From contig NZ_ATDN01000019.1 in assembly GCF_004014805.1 (NCBI RefSeq), forward strand, positions 46,458 through 110,457: 64,000 nucleotides of DNA, in the 5' to 3' direction. This document shows positions 50,819-59,037 of the stretch, piece after piece. Both the position numbers and the translations under genes were made by a program. The stretch is from Mycolicibacterium elephantis DSM 44368. Its GTDB lineage: Bacteria > Actinomycetota > Actinomycetes > Mycobacteriales > Mycobacteriaceae. Numbering within the stretch: the first letter of the stretch is position 1; each line of letters begins with the position of its first letter. The notes beneath the pieces were generated by a model. The model was given only the letters and a program-made list of their open reading frames with translations, had not been told where the DNA came from and did no database searches.

Positions 50819-51664
50819 TCAGCGGACCAGGCCCTGTGACGTCATCACGGCCAGCAGTGACCCGTCGTCGGCGCGCAGCGAGCCGTAGGCCGAGACACCG
50901 CTGGTGGCAACGGATCCCCGGCCCTCGAACAGCCGCCACGTCGTCGACGGCAGCAGGTGGGCGCCGGGCTGCCAGATGATGCTGAGATCGAGGCTCAGCA
51001 GCCAGGCCTCCACGAAACCGGTGACCTGGCCGGGGGAGTCGAACAGGTGGGCGTCGGCATGCAGCACGTCACCGATCTGCGGATGCCGCAGCGGATCCCG
51101 GCCTGCGTCGCCGTCGTCGACCTTCACCCACAGCGCGACCTCCGGCCGGCCCCGGTGGAACCGCGACAGGCTGTCGGGGTAGTCCACGCCGCGCCGGCGC
51201 GCGAACCGCAGCGGCGCCCACGCGTCGCGCAGCCATTCCAACGGCGTGCCGTCGGCGGGGTGTGGCAGGGGCGTCGTCGCGGTTCCGTAGCGTTCGAACG
51301 GAACCGGGGCGTCGACCGACGGCGGCCCGAGCCACCCGTCGGCCAGCCAGCTGCTCGCGATGAGGATGGTGCGGCCGGCCTGGCTGATGGTGACCTCGAC
51401 CGCCTGCGCGGCCTTGCCGCCCCGGATGGTTCGTGCGCACAGTTCGAGCGGTCCGGGCGTGCCCGCCTCCACGAACGTCACCGACAGCGACGCCGCCGCC
51501 GGCCTGCCGCTGTGGGCGAACACGCCGGCGAGCGCCAGCGCCGATGTGTAGCCGCCGAACGCGCGGCCGTCAAAACACCAGTGCTCCGGCAGTTCGCGCG
51601 TATACCGGCTGGTCTGCTCGTCCTGTCGGGCGCCGTCGAGCTCGAAGTCGCCTCCGTCCAACAC
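50819..51664 (-). CDS. TesB-like acyl-CoA thioesterase family protein
   Basis: A 281-residue double-hotdog protein: N-terminal domain with ELPEHWCFDGRAFGGYTSALALAG (thioesterase helix) and LSVTFVEAGTPGPLELCARTIRGGK, and a C-terminal domain ending WQPGAHLLPSTTWRLFEGRGSVATSGVSAYGSLRADDGSLLAVMTSQGLVR. The GTG at 51664 is three bases after the SDR stop, so the two form an operon. Substrate unknown, probably a fatty or sterol acyl-CoA. Confidence 0.8.
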   Translation of the reverse strand: MLDGGDFELDGARQDEQTSRYTRELPEHWCFDGRAFGGYTSALALAGVFAHSGRPAAASLSVTFVEAGTPGPLELCARTIRGGKAAQAVEVTISQAGRTILIASSWLADGWLGPPSVDAPVPFERYGTATTPLPHPADGTPLEWLRDAWAPLRFARRRGVDYPDSLSRFHRGRPEVALWVKVDDGDAGRDPLRHPQIGDVLHADAHLFDSPGQVTGFVEAWLLSLDLSIIWQPGAHLLPSTTWRLFEGRGSVATSGVSAYGSLRADDGSLLAVMTSQGLVR

Positions 51665-51666
51665 CT

Positions 51667-52524
51667 CTACGGCCCGGTGTATCCCGGCGGGTTGGGCGAG
51701 TCCACCCACAGGTCGACGCCCAGCTCCGAGCCGGGAACGCAGTCGTATACCGACAGGTCGGTGACACCGGATTCCAGCAGCACGTCTTCGCACAGCAGGC
51801 TGTTGCCGGTGTATTCGCGGGACGGCTTGGTCAGAACGACGTAGGCGGAATCGGCATAGACCTCGGGCTTGCGGGACCGGGCCATCGCCTCGTCGCCGCC
51901 GAGCAGGTTCTGCACCGCGGCGGTGGCCACCATGGTGCGCGGCCACAGCGTGTTCGACGCGATCCCCTCGCCGCGTAGCTCTTCGGCGATCGCCAACGCG
52001 CACAACGACATTCCGTACTTGGCCATCATGTACGCGGTCGGCTTCAACCACTTGGGCTCGAGCCGGATCGGGGGTGACAACGTCAGGATGTGGGGGTTGT
52101 CGCGCCCGATCATGTGCGGGATGCAGGCCTGCGAGACCGCGTACGTGCCGCGCACCTGAATACCGTTCATCAGATCGAACCGCTTGAGTGGCACCTCGGT
52201 GATGGAGCCGAGGTTGATCGCCGAGGCGTTGTTCACGCAGATGTCGATGCCGCCGAACTGCTCGACCGTCTTGGCGACCGCGGCGGCCACCGCATCGCCG
52301 TCACGGATGTCGCCCACGATCGGCAGCGCCTGCCCGCCGGCCTCCTCGAGTTCCTTGGCCGCGGTGTAGACCGTGCCGGGCAGTTTGGGGTGCGGCTCGG
52401 CGGTCTTGGCGATCAACGCGATGTTGGCGCCGTCGGCGGCGGCGCGCTTGGCGATCGCCAGGCCGATACCGCGGCTGGCGCCGGAGATGAACATGGTTTT
52501 CCCGGACAACGGTGCTTGTGCCAT
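51667..52524 (-). CDS. SDR-family oxidoreductase (Rv3224 type)
   Basis: Short-chain dehydrogenase of 285 residues resembling hydroxysteroid dehydrogenase-like HSDL2. NAD(P) motif SGASRGIG at about 14-21, NNAS at about 97, and the active-site YMMAKYG (YxxxK). The substrate is not known. It precedes the thioesterase in a two-gene operon. Confidence 0.9.
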   Translation of the reverse strand: MAQAPLSGKTMFISGASRGIGLAIAKRAAADGANIALIAKTAEPHPKLPGTVYTAAKELEEAGGQALPIVGDIRDGDAVAAAVAKTVEQFGGIDICVNNASAINLGSITEVPLKRFDLMNGIQVRGTYAVSQACIPHMIGRDNPHILTLSPPIRLEPKWLKPTAYMMAKYGMSLCALAIAEELRGEGIASNTLWPRTMVATAAVQNLLGGDEAMARSRKPEVYADSAYVVLTKPSREYTGNSLLCEDVLLESGVTDLSVYDCVPGSELGVDLWVDSPNPPGYTGP

Positions 52525-52568
52525 GGGCTCACCTTAGAACTCCCGCGGCGCGCTGGGATCTGCCGCCC

Positions 52569-52623
52569 AGTGTGGGCTTGCGTCACGCGTTCGCGCGCAA
52601 AGCGTGCCGGTAACCCACGTTCG
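52569..52623. repeat. Palindromic intergenic element, copy 2 of the AGTGTGGGCT family
   Basis: Begins AGTGTGGGCTTGCGTCACG and ends CCCACGTTCG, with a perfect inner CACGC/GCGTG stem. Its first 21 bases match the element at 31835 in 18 positions. It lies between the SDR start and the YbaK stop. Confidence 0.55.
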
Positions 52624-52632
52624 CCGGTGTGG

Positions 52633-53130
52633 TCAGGCCTGGATGTCGGCGAGGACGGCGTCGGTGTGGCGAATCAGGTCCTGCGGATGCACCGCGACCT
52701 CCCATCCGCGCTTGCCCGCGCTGCACAGCACGCGATTCCACCGCAACGCCGAGGCGTCGACGACGGTGGGCAGCGCCTTACGCTGCCCGAACGGCGAGAT
52801 TCCTCCGACGACGTAGCCGGTCGCGCGTTCGGCGGCCGCCTGTTCGGCCATCGTCACCTTCGGCACGCCCAGCGCGGCCGCGACGGCCTTGAGCGACAGC
52901 TTCGACGGCACCGGCAGCACCGCGACGCCCAGCCCCTTGGGCAAGGCGTCGGAGGCCACCACCAGGGTCTTGAACACCTGGTCGGGGTCGACCCCTTGGA
53001 CCTTCACGAGCTCCTGTACCGCTTCGTCACCGTAGGACTCGCGACGGGGGTCGTGCTCGTACTGAAGCACCTCGTGGGGGATCCCCGCAGTCAGCAGGGC
53101 AGTGATCGCCGGGGTCGCTGCGCGTGCCAT
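52633..53130 (-). CDS. Cys-tRNA(Pro)/aminoacyl-tRNA deacylase, YbaK/EbsC type
   Basis: Edits mischarged tRNA, typically Cys-tRNA(Pro). The 165-residue protein carries the YbaK fold motifs VFKTLVV, KLSLKAVAAALG (with the catalytic Lys) and GYVVGGISPFGQRKALPTVVD. The ATG at 53130 stands six bases after TATTCT, which favours it over codons further upstream and suggests leaderless mRNA. Confidence 0.88.
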   Translation of the reverse strand: MARAATPAITALLTAGIPHEVLQYEHDPRRESYGDEAVQELVKVQGVDPDQVFKTLVVASDALPKGLGVAVLPVPSKLSLKAVAAALGVPKVTMAEQAAAERATGYVVGGISPFGQRKALPTVVDASALRWNRVLCSAGKRGWEVAVHPQDLIRHTDAVLADIQA

Positions 53131-53136
53131 CGGCCC

Positions 53137-53142
53137 AGAATA
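53137..53142 (-). promoter_or_regulatory. -10 box of the YbaK gene, leaderless
   Basis: TATTCT on the minus strand, six bases before the ATG at 53130. Confidence 0.6.
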
Positions 53143-53178
53143 ATGCCGGTGTCGCCGCACACCCGCCGGGTGCGCGCT

Positions 53179-53206
53179 GGGAACATCTGCAGGTGGTCCT
53201 GCTGTT
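53179..53206 (+). promoter_or_regulatory. SigH-type autoregulatory promoter of sigH
   Basis: GGGAAC (53179-53184) and GTT (53204-53206, in CTGTTAT) with 19 bases between, matching the SigH/SigR consensus GGAA-N-GTT. Transcripts would begin near 53213, upstream of both candidate sigH starts. Confidence 0.6.
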
Positions 53207-53378
53207 ATTGGGAGCAGACCGGGCGCTTTCGGGCGGCCGGGCTGATGTCGGTCTGTACCTCTAGGATTGGATGAAGGGGGTCTAGGTGCCCGCGATGGCC
53301 ATGGACGTGCGGATACGTCCTGAGTTTTTGGCTAGCCTGTTCGGCGGCACCGCGACAGAAGGGACGGTGTTCCCCACG

Positions 53379-54038
53379 ATGACCGACTCCGACGGCACAG
53401 CGCGCGATGGCGCGCCCGACACGTCGGCGCCCGAACGTCAAGAAACCGATGAAGAGCTGACGGCCCGGTTCGAGCGCGACGCGATTCCGCTGCTCGACCA
53501 GCTGTACGGCGGTGCGCTTCGGATGACGCGCAACCCCGCCGACGCCGAGGACCTGTTGCAGGAAACCATGGTGAAGGCCTATTCCGGCTTCCGCTCGTTT
53601 CGTGAGGGCACGAACCTGAAGGCGTGGCTGTACCGCATCCTGACCAACACCTACATCAACAGCTACCGCAAGAAGCAGCGGCAGCCGGCGGAGTATCCGA
53701 CCGAGGAGATCACCGACTGGCAGTTGGCGTCGACCGCCGCACATTCCTCGACGGGGCTGCGGTCGGCCGAGGTGGAGGCGCTGGAGGGGCTGCCCGACAG
53801 CGAGATCAAGGAAGCGTTGCAGGCCCTGCCTGAGGACTTCAGGATGGCGGTGTACTACGCCGACGTGGAGGGCTTTCCATACAAGGAGATCGCCGAGATC
53901 ATGGACACGCCGATTGGCACGGTGATGTCCCGGTTGCACCGGGGCAGGCGTCAGCTTCGGGACCTGCTGGCCGATGTGGCTCGCGACCGCGGGTTCATCC
54001 GGGGACAGCAGGACACCCCTGAGGAGGTGTCGTCATGA
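53379..54038 (+). CDS. sigH: ECF sigma factor SigH
   Basis: Thiol-oxidative and heat-stress sigma factor, held by RshA. From ATG 53379 it has 219 residues, near the M. tuberculosis length: region 2 ([29 protein letters not shown]...[23 protein letters not shown]) and region 4 ([46 protein letters not shown]). In-frame starts at GTG 53286, with AAGGGGG suitably placed, and ATG 53295 could give a form longer by 28-31 residues. Its stop overlaps rshA (ATGA). Confidence 0.95.
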   Translation: MTDSDGTARDGAPDTSAPERQETDEELTARFERDAIPLLDQLYGGALRMTRNPADAEDLLQETMVKAYSGFRSFREGTNLKAWLYRILTNTYINSYRKKQRQPAEYPTEEITDWQLASTAAHSSTGLRSAEVEALEGLPDSEIKEALQALPEDFRMAVYYADVEGFPYKEIAEIMDTPIGTVMSRLHRGRRQLRDLLADVARDRGFIRGQQDTPEEVSS

Positions 54039-54343
54039 GCGAGCGCTCGGATGCTGAGGAGCGTTGGACCCCGCCTGTCGGCCCGGTGGATCCCGACCAT
54101 CCCGAGTGTGCCACGGTGATCGCTGAGGTTTGGATGCTGCTCGACGGCGAATGCACGCCCGAGACCCGCGACAAGCTCAAGCAGCACCTCGAAGACTGCC
54201 CGGCGTGCCTACGGCACTACGGCGTCGAGGAGCGGGTCAAACGGTTGATCGCGACGAAATGCGGGGGCGAGAAGGCCCCTGAGAGCCTTCGTGAGCGGCT
54301 GCGCATCGAGATCAGCCGCACCACCATCATCCGCGGCAGTTAG
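54035..54343 (+). CDS. rshA: Anti-sigma factor RshA
   Basis: Zinc anti-sigma (ZAS) protein of 102 residues that sequesters SigH and releases it on thiol oxidation. The redox zinc motif HxxxCxxC is HLEDCPAC, with additional Cys in LLDGECTPE and ATKCGGE. Translationally coupled to sigH. Its stop overlaps the end of the converging bL37 gene by four bases. Confidence 0.94.
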   Translation: MSERSDAEERWTPPVGPVDPDHPECATVIAEVWMLLDGECTPETRDKLKQHLEDCPACLRHYGVEERVKRLIATKCGGEKAPESLRERLRIEISRTTIIRGS

Positions 54344-54432
54344 CGCACCGACTTCGAACCGGCGTTCGGCCGCTTGCCGTGGTTGGCTTTGGTGTGCTTG
54401 CGGTCACGCTTCTTGCGGCCACGCTTGGCCAT
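54340..54432 (-). CDS. Ribosomal protein bL37
   Basis: A 30-residue, extremely basic protein beginning MAKRGRKKRDRKH and ending [12 protein letters not shown], matching the small mycobacterial large-subunit protein bL37 (AURKAIP1/COX24-like) that sits near helix-rich rRNA in M. smegmatis ribosomes. CGGAGGA lies five bases before the ATG. It converges on rshA with four bases shared. Genes this short are often missed. Confidence 0.9.
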   Translation of the reverse strand: MAKRGRKKRDRKHTKANHGKRPNAGSKSVR

Positions 54433-54603
54433 GGTGTTCCTCCGTGTGGGTCAGGGGTCTTTGGAGTGCCGCCGCCGGCGGACACAGCCATGCCATTGTG
54501 TCATGGCCCTCCGACACCGCTGTCGCGCCCGGGTTGTGGTTCGATAGGACCCGGCAGGCAGCCGAAATGGGATGCCCACGACATGTACTCCGAAGGGGTG
54601 AAG

Positions 54604-54819
54604 ATGGCCGAGGATGTTCGCGCGGAAATCGTGGCCAGTGTGCTCGAGGTCGTGGTTAACGAGGGCGATCAGATCGGCGAGGGCGACACCCTGGTGCTGC
54701 TGGAGTCGATGAAGATGGAGATCCCCGTGCTGGCAGAGGTGGCGGGCACGGTCAGCAAGGTCAACGTGTCGGTCGGCGACGTGATCCAGGCCGGCGATCT
54801 CATCGCGGTGATCAGCTGA
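54604..54819 (+). CDS. Biotinyl/lipoyl-attachment domain protein (TB7.3 type)
   Basis: A free-standing 71-residue biotin carrier-like domain (Rv3221c). The attachment Lys is in the canonical ESMKMEIP, flanked by the two Gly-containing hammerhead turns (NEGDQIGEGD and SVGDVIQAGD). It may serve an acyl-CoA carboxylase, but partners are unknown. AAGGGG lies before the ATG; the ATG at 54583 is upstream in frame and less likely. Confidence 0.93.
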   Translation: MAEDVRAEIVASVLEVVVNEGDQIGEGDTLVLLESMKMEIPVLAEVAGTVSKVNVSVGDVIQAGDLIAVIS

Positions 54820-54857
54820 GGCCGACGCCCGCTTCCGCACCGCCGGAGTAAGCCCCG

Positions 54858-56345
54858 ATGTCGACTCTCGGTGAACTGCTTGCCGAGCACACCGTGTTGC
54901 CCGGCAATGCCGTCGATCATCTGCACGCGGTGGTGGGCGAGTGGCAGCTGCTGGCCGATCTGTCCTTCGGCGACTTCTTGATGTGGGTCCGCCGCGACGA
55001 CGGCACGCTGGTCTGCGTCGCGCAGGTGCGACCGAACACCGCGCCGACGGTGCTGCTGGCCGACGCGGTCGGCACGTTGGCCGCGCCCTCGGACATGCCC
55101 GTCGTCGCCGCAGCGTTCGATTCAGGAAGCATCGGCGTGGGAGACACTGCGGGACAACCGGTTTCGTCCGGACTCAACGTCGAGGCGGTGCCGGTGCGGT
55201 ACAACAACGAAGTCGTGGCTGTGCTGACCCACCAGACGGCGTTGGCCTCGCGGAAGTCCAGCCCGCTGGAGAGCGCCTACCTGGACTGTGCGGGCGATCT
55301 GCTGCACATGTTGTCCGAGGGCACCTTTCCCAACGTGGGCGATCTGGCGGTGTCGCGGTCCAGCCCGCGCGTCGGCGACGGCTTCATCCGACTCGACGAG
55401 GGCGGTGTGGTGGTGTTCGCCAGCCCCAACGCGATATCGGCCTATCACCGGATGGGGTTGCCCGCCGATCTCGAGGGCCACGACCTCGTCGAGGTGACGC
55501 GGCCGCTGATCTCAGACCCCTTCGAGGCCGAGGAGCTGGCCGAGCATGTTCGCGACTCGCTGAGCGGCGGATCGAGCATGCGCATGGAGGTCGACGCGGG
55601 CGGTGCGGCGATCCTGCTGCGCACGCTGCCGTTGGTGGTGCACGGAAAGCCGGTGGGCGCCGCGGTGTTGATCCGCGACGTCACCGAGGTCAAGCGCCGC
55701 GACCGGGCGCTGCTGTCCAAGGACGCCACCATCCGCGAGATCCACCACCGGGTGAAGAACAATCTGCAGACCGTCGCCGCGCTGTTGCGCCTGCAAGCCC
55801 GGCGAACCAACAACGCCGAGGGCCGCGAGGCGTTGATGGAGTCGGTGCGGCGCGTGTCGTCGATCGCGCTGGTGCACGACGCGCTGTCGATGTCGGTGGA
55901 CGAGGAAGTCAACCTCGACGAGGTGATGGACCGGATCCTTCCGATCATGAATGACGTTGCGACAGTGGGTTCCCCGATGCGCATCACCCGTGTCGGCGAT
56001 CTCGGTGTGCTGGACGCCGACCGTGCCACCGCGTTGATCATAATGATCACCGAGCTGGTGCAGAACGCCATCGAGCATGCCTTCGACGGCTCCGCCGAGG
56101 GGGGTTGTGTGACGATTCGCGCCGAACGCTCGGCACGGTGGCTCGACGTGATCGTGCACGACGACGGCCGCGGCCTGCCCGAGGGGTTCAGCCTGGAGAA
56201 GTCCGACCGGCTGGGCCTGCAGATCGTGCGGACCTTGGTTTCGGCGGAACTGGATGGGTCGTTGGAGATGCACGACGGACCCGATGGGGGAACGGATGCG
56301 GTGCTGCGGGTACCGATCGGCCGCCGCGGCCGAGCCGCGCAGTGA
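54858..56345 (+). CDS. pdtaS: Two-component sensor histidine kinase PdtaS
   Basis: Cytosolic kinase that phosphorylates the RNA-binding antiterminator PdtaR (Rv3220c). The 495-residue protein has an N-terminal GAF-like domain (about 1-150), a PAS domain (about 175-280), the HisKA_2 box EIHHRVKNNLQ with His296/His297, and an ATPase domain with ELVQNAIEHAF, VHDDGRGLP and RLGLQIV. No membrane segments. Its last codons and stop lie in the first copy of a 26-base tandem repeat. Confidence 0.94.
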   Translation: MSTLGELLAEHTVLPGNAVDHLHAVVGEWQLLADLSFGDFLMWVRRDDGTLVCVAQVRPNTAPTVLLADAVGTLAAPSDMPVVAAAFDSGSIGVGDTAGQPVSSGLNVEAVPVRYNNEVVAVLTHQTALASRKSSPLESAYLDCAGDLLHMLSEGTFPNVGDLAVSRSSPRVGDGFIRLDEGGVVVFASPNAISAYHRMGLPADLEGHDLVEVTRPLISDPFEAEELAEHVRDSLSGGSSMRMEVDAGGAAILLRTLPLVVHGKPVGAAVLIRDVTEVKRRDRALLSKDATIREIHHRVKNNLQTVAALLRLQARRTNNAEGREALMESVRRVSSIALVHDALSMSVDEEVNLDEVMDRILPIMNDVATVGSPMRITRVGDLGVLDADRATALIIMITELVQNAIEHAFDGSAEGGCVTIRAERSARWLDVIVHDDGRGLPEGFSLEKSDRLGLQIVRTLVSAELDGSLEMHDGPDGGTDAVLRVPIGRRGRAAQ

Positions 56346-56400
56346 GCTGGGGCGGCCGAGCCGCGCAGTGAGCTGGGGCGGCCGAGCCGCGCAATGAGCG
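56326..56400 (+). repeat. 26-bp tandem repeat at the pdtaS stop
   Basis: Two complete copies and a third partial one, starting at 56326, 56352 and 56378 (unit GCGGCCGAGCCGCGCAGTGA...). Each unit holds a GCGGC-CGA-GCCGC hairpin. The third diverges after GCGCAATGAG. Copy 1 encodes the C-terminus of PdtaS. Confidence 0.85.
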
Positions 56401-56460
56401 TTGCGATTGCGCAAAATGGCTTTTATATCGCGGAATGACCCAAATTGAATTTGCACAGAC

Positions 56461-56495
56461 TTACGGCCCCGATTTTCATCGGGGCCGTAATCTTT
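56461..56495 (+). terminator. Strong intrinsic terminator between pdtaS and whiB1
   Basis: TTACGGCCCCGAT (56461-56473) pairs perfectly with ATCGGGGCCGTAA (56478-56490) around a four-base loop, followed by TCTTTT. It is oriented to end pdtaS but could also act on the converging whiB1. Confidence 0.9.
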
Positions 56496-56512
56496 TGCGT
56501 TTGTACTGCGAG

Positions 56513-56767
56513 TTAGACGCTGCTGCGGGCCCTGGTGCGGGCGTTACGCCGCTTGAGCGCGCGCCGCTCGTCCTCGCTCATTCCGCCCCACACGCCGGCG
56601 TCCTGCCCGGACTCCAAAGCCCAGGTGAGGCACTCTGTCGTGACGGGACAGCGATCGCAGACCAGCTTCGCGTCCGCGATCTGTGCCAGCGCCGGCCCGC
56701 TGTTCCCCACCGGGAAGAACAGTTCCGGATCCTCGTCACGACAGACCGCCTTGTGGCGCCAATCCAT
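56513..56767 (-). CDS. whiB1: WhiB1 iron-sulfur transcription regulator
   Basis: Essential nitric-oxide-sensitive regulator of 84 residues. The cluster cysteines are in AVCRDEDPELF, LVCDRCPVTTECLTWAL, and the turn is AGVWGGMSEDERRALKRR. AAGGAGAG precedes the ATG by eight bases; the length is that of M. tuberculosis WhiB1. A cAMP receptor protein site lies about 145 bases upstream. Confidence 0.95.
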   Translation of the reverse strand: MDWRHKAVCRDEDPELFFPVGNSGPALAQIADAKLVCDRCPVTTECLTWALESGQDAGVWGGMSEDERRALKRRNARTRARSSV

Positions 56768-56911
56768 AGTTATAACTCTCCTTACATGTGCGCAGCGGGG
56801 CGCACGAGCTTTTCTTCGGCTGTCTAACGCGTGCACAGGAAATGTTTCTGCACTGCTGTTGCTTCCGATGCTTTCACAGGCTGGACAGATGTCAATACTC
56901 ATGAGTTAACA

Positions 56912-56927
56912 AGTGCGCAATCTCACT
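56912..56927 (-). promoter_or_regulatory. Probable CRP (Rv3676-type) site upstream of whiB1
   Basis: On the minus strand AGTGAGATTGCGCACT, matching the TGTGA-N6-TCACA-type half sites and closely resembling the CRP site known before M. tuberculosis whiB1. The region 56768-57008 holds no gene. Confidence 0.6.
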
Positions 56928-57008
56928 ACACACGGTCGTTAGCGGATCACTCATTCGGTTGTACTACACTTGATCCACCTGCGCCCTGAACCAGGCCGCA
57001 AAATCCGA

Positions 57009-57974
57009 TTACTGCAGCTCAGAAGTGGTTTTTGCGGGAGGCGCCAGCACGCTCAGCGCGTCGGGGACCGCCGTGAACGTCATCGAGTCGCGCAGACCCA
57101 CAAAATCACCGTCGATCTGGCAGGCGACCGCCGTGTCGCTCGTCACTCGCACCCACGGCACATCGTCGTCCCGGATCAGGTGTTTGGCTTCGATGCGCGG
57201 CCGCCGCGACAACATCCGTCGCACCAGCCGAAGGTTGGCCCACACGCTCATGCTGGTCGCGGCGAACACACCCAGCCCGGTTTCGAAGGTTGTCGTCGGG
57301 TTCGTCCAGACCGGCCGGTTGTTGGCGTAGGTCCACGGGCTGGCGTTCGACACGAAGGCGAAGTGCACCCCGGTCACCGGCTCACGGTCCGGCAGGTACA
57401 GCGTCAGCGACGGCTCTTTGCGGGCGCTCGCCAACACCTCGCGGATCGCGACCCGGACATAGCGGGACGCGGTGACCTTGCGACCCTTGCTGCGCTGCGC
57501 CTCGACGGCGGCGACCACATCGCCGTCGACCCCCATGCCCGCGGTGAACACCGCCCAACGCTCCCCGCAGTCCATCAAGCCGATCCGCCGCCAGGTTCTG
57601 CGGCGCCGGGAGCTCGACAGCAGATCGATGAGCTGGTTGGTGGCCTCGATCGGGTCCGGGCTGATGCCCAACGCCCGAGCGAACACGTTGGCCGACCCGC
57701 CGGGAACGACGCCGACCGCCGGCGCGGCGGCCCCTGGGCCTCCGACGTCGAGGATCCCGTTGACCACCTCGTTGACCGTGCCGTCGCCGCCGTGCACGAT
57801 CAGCACGTCGACGCCGTCGCGGGCGCTGTTCCGGGCGATCTCGATGGCGTGTCCGCGGTGATCGGTGTGTGCGACGGTCAGCTTGACCCGGCTTTCCAGC
57901 GCGTGTGCCAACAGGTCGCGCCCGGCGGGAGTCGTCGACGTCGCGTTGGGGTTCACGATCAGGACGGCGCGCAC
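57009..57974 (-). CDS. Diacylglycerol kinase-family lipid kinase (Rv3218)
   Basis: A 321-residue DAGK-catalytic-domain protein: RAVLIVNPNATSTTPAGRD at the start, the nucleotide site VHGGDGTVNEVVNGI, and VGVVPGGSANVFARALGI. It may phosphorylate diacylglycerol, sphingosine-like or other polar lipids. The GTG at 57974 gives the same length as the M. tuberculosis protein; TAGGCT is eight bases upstream. Confidence 0.85.
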   Translation of the reverse strand: MRAVLIVNPNATSTTPAGRDLLAHALESRVKLTVAHTDHRGHAIEIARNSARDGVDVLIVHGGDGTVNEVVNGILDVGGPGAAAPAVGVVPGGSANVFARALGISPDPIEATNQLIDLLSSSRRRRTWRRIGLMDCGERWAVFTAGMGVDGDVVAAVEAQRSKGRKVTASRYVRVAIREVLASARKEPSLTLYLPDREPVTGVHFAFVSNASPWTYANNRPVWTNPTTTFETGLGVFAATSMSVWANLRLVRRMLSRRPRIEAKHLIRDDDVPWVRVTSDTAVACQIDGDFVGLRDSMTFTAVPDALSVLAPPAKTTSELQ

Positions 57975-58129
57975 GAGGCCTGAGCCTAGCCGGACGAACC
58001 CCGCGGCCGCGTGCGGCTGACCCTGCTTCCGGCGCCGAGCGGGCGTCGGCCGGCCGGCGCGCTTGATTACCATGACGACCACATCTGGGCCCGGCTGCGG
58101 CCGGACGATGCCCTTCGAAGGGAGCGAAC

Positions 58130-58984
58130 GTGGAGAAAGCCGTAGGGATCATCGGCGGCGGCATCATGGGTTGCGGCATCGCGGAGGTATCGGCACGCGC
58201 GCGCGTCGACGTGGTGCTGCGCGAGATCAACCAAGAGCTGATCGACGCGAGCATTCGCCGGCTCGACACATCGCTGGACGCCGCGGTGCGCAAGAACAAA
58301 CTCACGCAAGCCGAGCGCGACGACATCCGCGGGCGCGTCCGCTTCACCGACAGGCTCGAAGACCTCGCCGACTGCGATCTGGTGGTCGAAGCAGTGGTCG
58401 AGGACCTCAAGGTGAAGACCGAGATCTTCGCCGCGCTCGGCAAGATCGTCCGGCCCGATGCGCTGATCACGAGCAATACGTCGTCGATTCCGATCATGCA
58501 GCTGGCGGCCGCCACCGACCGCCCGGAACGGGTCCTCGGGCTGCACTTCTTCAACCCGGCGCCGGTGATGCCGCTGGTCGAGATCATCCCGTGCCAGGTC
58601 ACATCCGATGAAAGCCTAAGCCGCGCAAAGGCGTTCGCCGACAAACAGCTGGGGAAGACCGTCGTCACGGCCAAGGACCGCGCCGGCTTCATCGTCAACG
58701 CGTTGCTGATTCCCTATCTGCTGTCGGCGATCCGCATGGCCGACGCCGGGCTTGCCAGCCCCGAAGACATCGACAAAGCGATGGTCGGCGGGTGTAACCA
58801 CCCGATGGGTCCGCTCGCGCTGACCGACCTCATCGGGCTCGACACCACGATGGCGGTGGCAGAGTCGATGTACGCCGAGACCAAAGAGCGGTTGTACGCC
58901 CCGCCGGCGCTGTTGATGCGCAAGGTCGAGGCCGGCGAACTCGGCCGCAAGAGCGGACGCGGGTTCTTCAGCTACTCCTCATAG
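58130..58984 (+). CDS. 3-hydroxybutyryl-CoA dehydrogenase (FadB2-like)
   Basis: NAD-dependent 3-hydroxyacyl-CoA dehydrogenase of 284 residues for beta-oxidation or butyryl-CoA synthesis. NAD motif GIIGGGIMGCGIAEV (about 5-19), catalytic segments LITSNTSSIPI, LHFFNPAPVMPLVEII, DRAGFIVNALLIPYL and NHPMGPLALTDLIGLDT. GAAGGGAG precedes the GTG. It stands alone. Confidence 0.93.
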   Translation: MEKAVGIIGGGIMGCGIAEVSARARVDVVLREINQELIDASIRRLDTSLDAAVRKNKLTQAERDDIRGRVRFTDRLEDLADCDLVVEAVVEDLKVKTEIFAALGKIVRPDALITSNTSSIPIMQLAAATDRPERVLGLHFFNPAPVMPLVEIIPCQVTSDESLSRAKAFADKQLGKTVVTAKDRAGFIVNALLIPYLLSAIRMADAGLASPEDIDKAMVGGCNHPMGPLALTDLIGLDTTMAVAESMYAETKERLYAPPALLMRKVEAGELGRKSGRGFFSYSS

Positions 58985-59025
58985 GCGACTCATAGGCGAC
59001 AGAGGCCGACCCGCCTGTCAGTCGG

Positions 59026-59031
59026 TAACCT
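59026..59031 (+). promoter_or_regulatory. -10 box of the Rv3217c-like gene, leaderless
   Basis: TAACCT, six bases before the GTG at 59038. Confidence 0.6.
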
Positions 59032-59037
59032 ACGGGC

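Noticed and set aside
56326..56400. CRISPR-like array
   Set aside because: The units are contiguous without spacers and no cas genes are present; it is a simple tandem repeat.
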